Positions 43,701-54,397 of a DNA stretch of 64,000 nucleotides are shown piece by piece. The notes beneath the pieces are model-generated. The model made no database searches. It saw only the letters and a program-made list of their open reading frames with translations, and had not been told where the DNA came from. The stretch's first letter is position 1. Each line of letters begins with the position of its first letter. Source of the DNA: Centrapalus pauciflorus (taxonomy: Eukaryota; Streptophyta; Magnoliopsida; Asterales; Asteraceae). The translations under genes and the position numbers were made by a program. Location: the NCBI GenBank assembly GCA_020465985.1, contig JAANYP010000294.1, positions 1 through 64,000 of the forward strand, read 5' to 3'.

Positions 43701-44853
43701 TGAAGCTGCTACCACTACAACAGCTAAAGGAAAAGAAATAGCAGAAGATGATCCCATACAGCAGAAACAAGCAGAAATCCAATTTCACAAAGCCAGGGCC
43801 AAAGAAATGGGTCTTCCTATGCACAAGTATTTTGAGTTTAGAGAAGAACAGCTTCAAGCCCTGGAAATTCTTAGAAAAGAAGAAGAATCTGCCAAAGCTG
43901 CCAAATCATTTGCACTTCAAGAAGCAAAGAAAGTTAAAATGTCTACTCTGGAAGTGCAAAAGAAAATATTGGAAGCTGCTAAGGGATCAGCAGGGGAGAA
44001 GGAAGCAGAGAAAGAAAAAGGTACTCTGGTCTCAATGACCAAGCCTACAGTGCCTCATGCAAGAGTTCAGTACCATTTTGACAACCTGGCAAAGAAAAAA
44101 TTTCAAGATGTTGCTGAAAGAAGGCTTGCCAAGGAAGCAATTGTCAAAGCTGTCACTATATCAAGAAAAGGCAGTCAGTGGAAGTTGAAAATAACAAGGA
44201 TGGGTGCAGCAGGCCCTGAATTGGAAACATATGACTACACTGACGTAGCACAGATGGGGTACAGAGAATGGATTGAATTGGCAGTTGCCCCGAGTGAGTC
44301 AAAGTCAGAAACAGCTAAGACAATCAGGGCATATGTCAAGAAACTGATGGAGAGAGTAAAGAACCTTGGCCTGATTTCCAAAGAAGCAAGTGAAGGTGTC
44401 TTGGTGACACATCCAAAAATTAAGGCAAGGAGGACAAGGAAGGACACTGAAATGGAACTACTCCTTACACTGATTGAACAAGGCGATTATGACATTGAAA
44501 TGAAAGGAGTTGATCACAGCCTGCCTAGTGGAATAGAGTTTGAAGATGGAAAGATCATTGAAGAGCCTGAGCTGGGGGAATTTTTTGTAGATCCCTTAAC
44601 TCAGAAGAAATGCTTTCAAAGAGCTTCAGATCTATACAAAGTTGATCTAAGACAACTTGTGGCCTTCAGACTTGCAGTTTCATTCAGGCAGTCTAGTAAG
44701 TGGAGAGCAGCCATCTGGGATCAGCTCAGAGGCTTCTTTGAGAGAGGAGAACTTGAGGATCCCAAGTTCATGTTTATAAGAAGTGAAATTCAAGAGCTTG
44801 AGGATACCAGAGAGCAACTTGAAAAGATGTTTGAAGGTGCCCCTCCAGTGTGA
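40706..44853 (+). pseudogene. Very long Sirevirus-associated ORF of unknown function (about 1380 codons, three lesions)
   Basis: Starts MAHRPNPFLPV. Breaks: a TAG at 42170-42172, a stop at 43118-43120 and a frameshift near 43470-43500; otherwise open throughout. Layout: a globular N-terminal part (40706-41570) with VEFLQVHPLNYA, VYEFWYTCAY and LLREVLHLPV; a Lys/Arg patch like a nuclear signal (41590-41690); a long Pro/Ser/Thr/Gln-rich linker; coiled-coil stretches (42780-43100, 43750-44030); and a globular C-terminal part (YREWIELAVAPSES, FFVDPLTQKKCFQRASDL). No signal peptide or membrane helix is obvious, so it is not a plain envelope protein despite its env-like position. Similar HPL-YA/EFW frames occur behind pol in other plant copia elements, from memory. 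Function unknown. Confidence 0.65.
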
Positions 44854-45190
44854 TGAAGTCCATCTGCCATCTGGGCAGGTGAAGAATGGAAGCTGTCCAT
44901 CAGTTGGACAGGCTTACCATTTTCTGCTCCCAACAAAAACAGTCCAATGTACATTAGTTGTACTCTATTTTACATATGTTGTAATTTCTTTTTTACATTA
45001 GTTGTAATATACATCAGTACATTAGTTGTACTTTTGTAAGAACATATGTTGTTCTAATGTAATAAAAAATCAGTGTATATATAAACTGATCTTTTACTTT
45101 ATGTTGATGTTGTAATTCTATTTCAACAAATGTATTGTAAGAATATATAGTGATTTTTGACAAGACCAGCTTAGACTGGTTATTGCAAAT

Positions 45191-45199
45191 AGGGGGAGA
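45191..45199 (+). promoter_or_regulatory. Polypurine tract of Sirevirus A
   Basis: AGGGGGAGA directly precedes the 3' LTR start at 45201. A matching TGGGGAGA precedes the second LTR at 51531. Confidence 0.75.
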
Positions 45200-45200
45200 T

Positions 45201-46321
45201 TGTTAGGCACAAAAAGGCCTCAGTCAAACCTGTTCTGCATCTGAGGGGGAGATTATTAATCAAACCTGTTGATGCACTTGATGGGTAAAAGTTAAGGCCT
45301 GTTTATGCCTTAATAATACCTAAAAAGTGATTTGCAATATCAGTCCAAAGCTGTTCTATATGTTGCATGTGTTGCAACTAAGACAGTTTGTTCAAGTTGT
45401 TCTGTCTGCTGAACAGACTGGACATAAACTGTCTACGCTGCTCTACACTGGTGAGCAGCTTGGGCATCTTACAAGTGTTCTGTTCTTTGTGAACAGAACC
45501 TGTTCTTTGTGAACAGGCTAAACACTTTATGGAATGTGTTTCCAAGTCCTCATGTATTGTTTTTGGCTACAATGTCAGTTTACAAAGTCGAAGACAAAGT
45601 GGAAATCAGAACTGCTCAGCCTGCCCAAGCTGTTCTGTTACATGAAGACAAAAGGTTATTTGAAAAAGGGTGACAGACCTTTTTCTTATATCAAAATAGG
45701 CCTTTACAAGGAAGAAAGACGCAAAGTTGACATTCCTTATTTGGTTAAAGGCAATGCAACAGTATACAAAGTGAAAAGACAAAAGTTCTGCACATGTGAA
45801 GACAAGTCTGCTTTTCAGAAAAGTGCAGAAAAGTTATGTTGTCTTTTCAAACAAGACTTTTCCTTTTTCATTCAGTCCAATGAAGAAGTTTCTCTTAGAT
45901 CCTCTGAGTGAGTATAAAAGGAAGCTTCTAAGGTCAGAAAGATTAAGCCAAGAAAAGCTAAGTGCTGAAACCAAGAGTGAACGTGCAAGTGTGTTTTTCA
46001 TGCATGCAAGCCTGCTTGTGTAATACAGTTTCTCTGTGTCTAAGCTGATTACACATAAGATGTCTCTCTGAGTCTTGTAAACACAGTGAGTGCTCCTTAG
46101 TGAGTGTATTCATTGTAAGCTAGTTTGAGTTTGTTTTAGACTAGTGATCATACTGTTGTATCTGTCATCTCAGCTTGAACCTTTCCGCATTCAAGCTTGT
46201 TTGTAATTAACAATTTGTTGATAATACATACAAACATTGAGAAAATAGTGTGTAGTTTTTAAATAGCTGTATTCACCCCCCCTCTACAGCTTAAAGCTAT
46301 ATACTTTGGGAAACTCTCGGG
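45201..46321 (+). repeat. 3' LTR of Sirevirus A (right end uncertain)
   Basis: Begins TGTTAGGCAC after the purine tract. It contains many GTTCTG/GAACAG words, a TATAAAAG box (45913-45920) and a CACCCCCCCTCTACA stretch near its end, typical of copia LTR ends. It either ends near 46288-46321 or is cut by the following TA tract. Frames inside it (for example 45534-45911) are not genes. Confidence 0.7.
45913..45920 (+). promoter_or_regulatory. LTR TATA box
   Basis: TATAAAAG in a GC-richer context of the LTR, correctly placed for U3 transcription of the element. Confidence 0.6.
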
Positions 46322-46322
46322 A

Positions 46323-46324
<2 letters not shown>

Positions 46325-46405
<81 letters not shown>
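46325..46405. repeat. (TA)n microsatellite
   Basis: About 80 bases of pure TA between the Sirevirus LTR and the ATGCAT-rich segment. Confidence 0.95.
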
Positions 46406-46407
<2 letters not shown>

Positions 46408-47394
46408 TTAGGTTCTATGGAGAACCTGTATGCATCATGCAACTAAGGAACCTACGTACACCGTTAGATATAGAAACTCAATGACTTAGATTAAAATGGC
46501 AAAATGGTAATTATTTTGAAAATGTTATGCATCTGGTGCACTCAATAAAAACGCGGAGGGAAAAAATTGGGATAAATTTTCAATTATCAATTAAACTCTT
46601 CCCTCTCCATTATGTCAACCGCGATTCGTCCTTAATTAATACGATTGGAAATTACTCTTCGAACCTCCATTCCATTTTTGAATTCGTTCAAAGAGATAAG
46701 GGGTTTGTTCTTCATACTCACAGTTGCGATGCATCACACTGTGTTCATCTAAATCTCAATGTTCCAACATGTTCATGCATCATTGTGTGTTTATCATTCC
46801 ATCCTGATGCATGAACAACGTTTTCATCTAAAAACCCAATGTGATGCATCAGAAAATAAAAAACCCAATGTGTTTATCAAATGATATCAAAAAATCCAAC
46901 GTCTTCATAAAAAAACCCAATGTGATGCATCAACAAAACTCAAAGAGTTTATCGTTTTGGCGCTTTAACGTGTTCATCTTCATCGTTCAGATATATGTTT
47001 CAACATCAACGTGTTCTTCTTTCCATCATGATGCATGACCAACGTGTTTATCTTTATCTTCTTCCGATGTAGTAGCGCCAAGAACATACAATGATGCATG
47101 ATCTTCGTCCTCTATTCATCGATTCAAACCATAGTGTTCATTAGTTTACCATGTTCATGCATCATCGTATCCATTGATTTGAACTAGTCACATAGATCGT
47201 GTTCATCGATTCATCATATTTTCAGATGCATCATCACCAACCTTGGAGTTTGGACCGAGAGAAGCCTTAAATTAGCCAAGAAATAACAAATAAAATTAAT
47301 TTAAAAGGAATTTCATCATTCGTAGTTGTGTTTGTTAAAACAAATTGGAATGAGGAATAACTGAATTACCAAATCAAGAACAACATCTGCTACT
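46406..47394. repeat. ATGCAT-rich repeat of unknown class
   Basis: Starts GGTTAGGTTCTATGGAGAACC beside a TA tract. It contains about eleven copies of the palindrome ATGCAT, most inside GATGCATCA or CATGCATCA, alternating with GTGTTCATC-like words. No reading frame of note. It separates the two Sirevirus segments and could be a MITE or Helitron-like insertion. Confidence 0.5.
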
Positions 47395-50300
47395 TTCTCA
47401 AACGGCTCAACAAAACAACCCCCTTCTCCATGTGTTCGTTGGTGATGATGTTGAGAAGCACCCCTCTGTCATCACCATGCTCATAATCAAACCCACCAAC
47501 CACATTGCAAACTTAACCATTCCCAAAAACTACATTGGGAAGAGTTATAAACCAATGATGGAGTTCCTTCAAGCCCATCCTATGCATTACGCTAAGATAG
47601 CCTCTCCTGGTGTCATGTACCAGGAGATGGTCTATGAGTTTTGGTACACCTGTGCTTATGATCCTTCTACCAAAACCATCAGAGGAACCATTCTCAATGG
47701 CACTCCAACTATTGAGATCGTTACTGCTCTACTTAGGGAAGTACTTCATCTTCCAGTGGCTCACACCTATGACAAACCTCAGCCTGAGGACAAACATATG
47801 GGCAATATTCTACACTTCTGTGGTGTAGCAGAACCAAAAGTGGGTGCTACATTTTTTCAGATGGGATCTATCTCCAACCTACAGTTTTCTCTTCGCCTCA
47901 GTGGTGATGAGCCTAAGCTGCAAGGTAGGCTCATTTGATCAACTCAGCACAAATGATATTTCTATTGTCCTACAGTTTGTGGATGGGACAACTCTGAACA
48001 TTGCAAGGTGGATTTTTTTGAACTTGATGAACCTGTTGCAACAAGAACAGCGTCAAGCTGCTGTCCGATACCCAAGGTTTTTGAGCCTCATCTTCAAACA
48101 CATCTGTGGTGAGCATCTGTATAACTCCCAACCTCTATTGACTACTGTTGCATTCCCAGTTATTGGAAACAGGGTATTTTATACCCCAGTACTCAACAAT
48201 GAACCTCCTCTGGCTACCCCAACGAGGAGGTTGCTTGGTTTAGTGGAAGGACCTTCTACTCAAAAGGTGGATCCTGGCACTGCTCCCAAAGGAAAATCCA
48301 AATCAAGGCCCAAAATGGTGAAAGGCGCCTTGAAAACAAATGAAGCTGAGCCTGTCCGCAAGAAGGCTAAAACAGCTAAGTCTGCTCCATCAGCCTCAAT
48401 GGCTGAGGGGGAGCAGGCTGGTCACCCTGGTTCATTAGTTGTACCTGAAGCCTTTGTGGCTAGTGCCTCTGTGGCACCTAAGAGTATGGAACAGGAACAA
48501 CCTCCTTTTCTAGCACAGTCTCCCCACCAGTCCAAATAGAACCCCCTATCACTTCTCTACGACATCCATCCTCTACATCCTCCCTCAAATCCTATAACAG
48601 AAGAAAATCATTAGCCAAAAAGAAAACCTCCTCTCAAACTAGCCCCTCTGACCCCTCCCAACAGGAGTCAGTTGAAAAAGAAGCAACCCCTACTGCTTTT
48701 GCTTCTCCTATTTTCGGAGAAAGTGCAACCACTATGGAGCAGGCTTCACTCCATAAAGAGTCCACCCAGAGTCAGACTTAGCCCTCTGGTTCCTCCCAAT
48801 AGGAACCAGTTGTACAAACGGAGACCACCACATCAACTGTCCAAGCCTATCAACATGCTGAAGACATTGAAAGACAAGAGTTCACTCCACTCCACACTGA
48901 GTCCACACAGTCACCCCCTCATACTTCTCATACACATCCTGAGTCTGCAAGAGGTGCTAAAGCTGCTGGAACAGACCATCCAGCAGATCGGCCTCCATCT
49001 TCTGCTCCTTATGACACAGCTGTTCAACACCAAACAACTATTGAAGGACCACAATCCCAAGCTGATGATCCTCAGAGAATGGAACATCCCTCTGGTGAGG
49101 CTGCTTCACAAGTGTAAATTCCATCATCAGCCTTCCCCACTGATGATGTTGAAATGCATATCCCCTCTCGCCATGAAGAGGTGCCTACAAACCAAGGTAC
49201 TACTGAGGGAACAACCCAAGGTCTTGATGAGGGTGCTACAATACCAGTAACATCTGAAAGGCCACCATCCCCCACCACCTCACCTCATGATGCAGCTACA
49301 ACCACTGCTGAAGGTCTCCTTGATCCTTCCAAGGTGGGCCATTTAACTTATGCCCAAGCTATGGAATTGCTTTCTAAAGTATCCCTTCCATTACCTACTG
49401 ACCCCCCAAACTCCATAATCCTCACCATGACACTCATCACCATCCACTCAATCCAAATAGTTAACCCATACACCTCCTTCCCCCAAAGAACTCTCTTTGA
49501 AGGACTAGCTTTCTATGCTGTCGAACAAAGTTGGTTCTTTGGAATCCTCCATGACCTCCCTTCAGTCCATTATTCCAGACTTTGTGTCTGCTCAGCTTCA
49601 GGGGTTTCTTGATTCGTTCAGGATCTCTTTTTCAACCCCTGCTCCTCAAACTGACCACTCCTCTCAGCTACTTACACTCAATGCATAGCTGCAACACCTT
49701 TCATCCTCCCTCTCATCAATTCTTTCTCACCAACGGGAGTCCGTGTCCACCCTGTCAGCTGTTTCCCAATAGCTGTAAGCCCTTGCTGAAACCTGCTCAA
49801 CCACTCTACCAACCACTTTGGCCAGCCTAAAACCTTAGTGGTATCTCTGTCCAATTCTGTGTCCTCAAACTTTGATGATATGCAATATTCCCTTGGACTG
49901 ACTCTTGCACAACTTCAAAGTTTGGTGTTCATAGAATCTGACAAGGGTGCTATCTCCCAGCCGTGCTCCCTTGCAAGCTCTCATTTTTCTTCTCTTCACA
50001 CCTGTGTTACCCAGTTAGTAGGGTTAAGGACAACTTGGCTTTCTTAGTGCATAGCCTTGTTGGTTCCAAACCTGTTCTCAAAACTGCTGCTATCGAGCCT
50101 GTTGGATCCGTTCCTTCAGGCAGAACTGTTGTTGAAGGCTCAGTGCCATCTCTTTCAAAGGGGGAGAAGATATCTTCCTCGAAGACAAAGTCTAAGGGGG
50201 AGAAATCTTCATCTCCCTTTAAGGAGAAATCAGCTTCAGTAGGGCAAGCAGCAGGTCTTTCACAAACTAGTCTTATTGCAGGTTCTTCTAAAGTCTTTGA

Positions 50301-51415
50301 AACTGCTCAGCCTACTAAGGTTGGATCTCCGAACCATGCATTATCTAAAGGGGAGGAATCCATTCCTGAGGACAGGCCAAGCAGAAGGAGACATCTGATT
50401 TTGGAACAAACTGAAGAAAAGGAAGAGGAAACTGAAGCTGTTATAGCTAGAGCAGCAAAGGGGAAAGGGAAAGCCTCTTTGGACACTGACTATCTCAAAG
50501 CTGCTCAACTCAAGTTTGATAAATCCCAGGCCAAAGAAATGGGCGTGTCACAAGAGACTTATTATACGTTCAAACAAGAGTAGCTTGAGATTCTTGAGAG
50601 ACAGAAGAAGGAAGCAGCCTCTGCCAAAGCTGCCAAAGCCTTTGCGGACAAGTAGGCTAAAAAGATAAAAATGCCTTCCTTAGATGTACAGAGGAAACTA
50701 ATGGAGGTTGCAAATGAGTCAGTGGCTGGTAAAGAGGGAGAGAAGGAACAGAGTGCACAGGTCTTAGTGACCAAGTCAAAGCCTGTATCCTCCTTAGCAA
50801 AAGCCCAAGTACATTTTTACAATATGGCAAGGAATTAGTTCTTTGATGTGGCCAACAGAAGACTTGCCAAGGAAACCATTGTCAAAGCTGTCTCTATTTG
50901 AAAGAAAGGCAAGCAGTAGAAGCTTCAAATCAACAGGCTCGGTGCTGAGGGTCCAGAATTGGAAGCTTATGAGTCTGCTGATGTTGCCTACATGGGGTAT
51001 AGGGAATGGGTTGAATTTGCTGTTTCCCAGAGTAAATCAAAATCAGAAACTGCTCAAACTATCAGGACATATGTCAAAACGGTGATGGAGAAAGTCAAAA
51101 CCTGGGCCTGATCCCTGAAGAACAAATCAAGGGTACCTCACTAGTGGAACCCAAGATTAAGCCCAGGAGAAAGAGAAAAGATATAGATCTTGAAGAGCTC
51201 CTCATGATGATTGAACAGGGGATGCACGCTGTTGAAATCAAAGGGGTAGATCACAGTGTGCCAAGAGGAGTTGAGCCTAAGGAAGGCAAATTCATAGATG
51301 AGCCTGAGTTAGGGGTATTCTTTGTGGATCCCTTATCAAAGAAAATGTGTTTCCAAAGGGCATCTGATCTTCATAAGGTTGGTCTCAAGCAGATCAATGT
51401 CAGTGTATATATAAA
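47395..51415 (+). pseudogene. Decayed second copy of the Sirevirus long ORF
   Basis: The ATG of copy A is ACG here, so the start is lost. Multiple stops and frameshifts follow (for example near 47860, 48540, 48780, 49115, 50580, 50655 and 50840). Conserved blocks remain: TIPKNYIGKSY, VYEFWYTCAY, LLREVLHLPV, RRLLGLVEGPS, RRRHLILE, KAQ-x-KFDKSQAKEMGV, GVDHSVPRG and FFVDPLSKKMCFQRASDL. Near 51392 the C-terminal part and about 400 bases after it are deleted relative to copy A, joining coding sequence to the pre-LTR region. Confidence 0.75.
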
Positions 51416-51530
51416 CTGATATTTTACTTTAGTTCATTGTTGTATTTTCATTTCAGCAAATGTAATGTAGAAATATATAGTGATCATTGATATAATCAGC
51501 TTAGACTGATTATTGCAAATATGGGGAGAT

Positions 51531-51885
51531 TGTTAGGCACAAAAAGGCCTTAGTCAAACCTGTTATACATCTTAGTGGGAGATTATTAATCAAACCTGTT
51601 TGATGCACTTGAGGGTATAACTTAAGGCCATGTTAATGCCTTATTGAAACCTGAAAAGTGATTTGCAATATAAGTCAAAGTTGCTTACCCTGTTGCATTT
51701 GTTGCAACTAAGGCACATTGTCCAAGCTGTTAATTCTGTTGAACAGGCTGGACATAAACTGTCTGCGCTGCTCATGTCTGTTGAGCCGCTTGGACCAAAA
51801 CTAAGTATTTTGTTCTTTGTGAACAGAACCATGTTCTTTATGAACAAGTTATACATCTTATGGAATTTGTTTCCATGTCATCATG
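51531..51885 (+). repeat. Partial 3' LTR of Sirevirus B
   Basis: Begins TGTTAGGCAC like the LTR at 45201 and can be followed to TTTCCATGTCATCATG, where the CACTA element starts. The rest must lie beyond the CACTA, outside the window. Confidence 0.75.
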
Positions 51886-51939
51886 CACTACAACAAAATG
51901 AACCTAACGCAACATGGGAAAAGTATTGTGTTAGGCCTT

Positions 51940-52180
51940 AAAAGTGTTGCTATAGGCCTAATGCGACACTTTATGTAGTGCCACCTTAGACAACGTCGCC
52001 TTAGATCTAAAGCGACACTTTCACTAGATAATGCAACACTTTTCTAAAGTGTTGCCATTATTTTATAAATGCAACACTTTCTATATTCTAAAGCAACATT
52101 TTTTAATGTGTTGCCATTATTTTATTAATGCAACACTTTTTAAATGCAACACTTTTTATACTCAAAAGCAACACCTTTAA
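51940..52180. repeat. CACTA subterminal repeats
   Basis: Direct and inverted GCAACACTTT copies, for instance the inverted pair at about 52034-52056. In En/Spm elements such motifs bind the accessory transposase protein. That role is inferred. Confidence 0.7.
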
Positions 52181-52195
52181 TTTATTGTTACCAAC

Positions 52196-54372
52196 TGTGA
52201 CACCCTTGCCACAACAACCACCATTAACAAGACACCCAGGATTAATCACCAATACATCAATTACATAATGATCTGATTACTTAATTAAAGTGCGGAAGCA
52301 ATTAAAGTACAAAATAAAGTATTACAACAGTTTCAAAGTACCCTATGGTGCTACAAAGGTTACATGTCTATATCTAAAAAAAAACTTCCATTACATTACA
52401 TTGTCCCAAATTTATTACAACATTAATCTCAACAATAAGTTACCAAATAAGCAACTGAGTCTTCAATTCACTTCAATCAACAACCTAGCTAGATGGTCCC
52501 GCAGCTGATTTTCCTTTTCTTGTAAAAATTTCAACAACTAAAACGTAAGCGAATGCTTAGTGAATACATAGATTGCGCATATTATAAATATTTATGAAGC
52601 CCAAGAGTAACCCCGACGACAAACGTCGTATACTCTCTTCGTACACCAAGTACGGACCAGCGCTGCAGCCCCTTCGAGCCCAAAGTTCGGCATTTACACA
52701 TACCATCTGAGACAAACGAACGATCGGAGATGACATACTGCCTACCGGACCTGGAGGGATCAGCTCCAGCGTCATATAGCACAGTAACATCAGAGTTAAC
52801 GATGCGACCCACCGGTCCATCACTAGATGCACAACAATCGAACGGACATGCAACAAGTAAGAATGTGCATCTAAATCTACGCAAGTTAGTAGAATTCCAA
52901 CCAAACAAATGAAACAATAGGTCTCAGCAGGCAACGCTTAACATAAATCAGATATAATCATGCGAAATCTACTGTACTCACAGTGGGTGCGTTATTAATC
53001 TTTAATCAATTTTATTTCTCCTCGGGCTTTCAACCGGATCCACAAAGTACCCCACTGTGGGTTAAACAACACCACAAGGGACCTGTAAGTCAGTTGTAAC
53101 AACACATCGTGTCAATAACTGTTTGATTCCATAAAACCAAATTTTGATAAGTTTTGCAAAAATTTCGACCCTAATTCGGATCCATGTCCGAATTCGGACC
53201 CCACCCGAATTCGGACCCCCAATTCGGTCCCCAATAGATCCTAATTCGGACCTCATAACAACTTCGGACCACATCTAGTTCGTACCACACTTGTCCCAAA
53301 TTCGGACCATAGCCAGTTCGGTCCCTCATCGAATTCGGACCACCATCCGAATTCGGATCAATTCGGTTTCCCCAACACTTAGAAATTATTTCTGTTTTTA
53401 TAAATCAACACTTCGGACCTTGTTAATTTCGGATTTCATCCTAAGTTCGAGGCCATCCGAATTCGGACCAGATCCGAGTTCATCTCGGATCCGAATTCGG
53501 ACCCCTCATTAATTCGAACTTGTGCAGTTTTGTAAAATTTCAGATTTAATTCCCTCATATTTGGTACGAATTCAATACATGAAATAACTTATACCAACTA
53601 AAATATATCTATTCCCAACCATTTTAATACTAACATTAACATGCTTTCATACCAATTTACATCCTTTTTGACCATTTTTTTTATTCATTCGTCGAACACA
53701 CACTAAAAACACACACAAATCTCTAAAAATCATACTTCCAGGTCGAATCAGAAGCTGAAACTTGATATCTAGCATCATATATACTAGATTTAAACTAATC
53801 CATAATAACACCAAACATGCATTAACATTTGAATCTCCAAAAATCAAATTTTCGGTTCATATAATAACCGAACCAAAACCACCAAAATCGAAGTGTTGAT
53901 GAAATTTTTACCTTAATTCGATGATTGCAGATGTTTTAGTTCCTCGAATGCAATCTGAATCCAAATTTCCAGCTTCAAATTTCAACTTTTGATGATCTTC
54001 TATGGTTTAGAGAGAGAGAGCCGAGAGAGATGAGATTTTTAGAGAGAGAGTGGAATGGCTATAATGAGAGACTTTTGCGTCTTTTATGTCCATTTCCAAT
54101 CTTTGACACATCTAGCCCCTCCACTTATCGGGTTCCATTAAATACTGATTTTATAAAATAAAGAATTCTATCTTTATTTTATTTTCCTTAACAATTAAAT
54201 AATTATTTCACTTAATAATTTAAATTTCTAAATTACTAAATTTCCATATAATGCAACCAACTTTATAATTTATCCAAAATCAGTACCAACTTAACTTACA
54301 TAATTCAACTTAAATTACAAATTTAAACTTAATAAACTTCAAATATAATAATTTAAATCCGAGGATGTTACA
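52196..54372 (-). repeat. 3' LTR of the chromovirus (2177 bp)
   Basis: Plus-strand ends TGTGACACCC and GGATGTTACA. It contains an array of about fifteen TTCGG words (53172-53505). Small frames such as 52582-52917 recur in the other LTR and are not genes. Confidence 0.92.
53172..53505. repeat. TTCGG / CCGAATTCGG array in the chromovirus LTR
   Basis: About fifteen TTCGG words in some 330 bases, five of them inside the palindrome CCGAATTCGG, mostly followed by ACC. The other LTR has the same array at 60145-60475. Confidence 0.8.
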
Positions 54373-54397
54373 GCATGGGCTCCACCACGCTCAACTT

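Larger units (their letters stand above)
37353..46321 (+). mobile_element. 5'-truncated Sirevirus (copia) with long downstream ORF and 3' LTR
   Basis: The order is protease end, integrase, RT, RNase H, a 700 bp spacer with a TATA box, a very long ORF, an AGGGGGAGA purine tract (45191-45199) and a 3' LTR beginning TGTTAGGCAC at 45201. The 5' LTR and gag are missing. The RT signature (QIYVDDIIYGSTNEQLC) and the extra ORF behind pol place it with the Sireviruses. Confidence 0.8.
47395..51885 (+). mobile_element. Sirevirus B fragment: second copy of the long ORF plus partial 3' LTR
   Basis: Parallels 40694-45540 along its length, but pol is absent and both ends are cut: on the left by the ATGCAT-rich repeat and on the right by a CACTA element. 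It is a separate, older or less constrained copy of the same family. Confidence 0.75.

Noticed and set aside
40706..44853. Independent host gene
   Set aside because: A second copy at 47395 has the same downstream purine tract and LTR, so it travels with the element, though a host origin by capture remains possible.
45534..46023. 125-codon and 75-codon frames
   Set aside because: Inside the Sirevirus LTR, spanning its TATA box. LTR sequence is not coding.
52557..53274. Paired frames also seen at 59529-60246
   Set aside because: They are repeated because both lie in the two LTRs of one element. No protein family resemblance.
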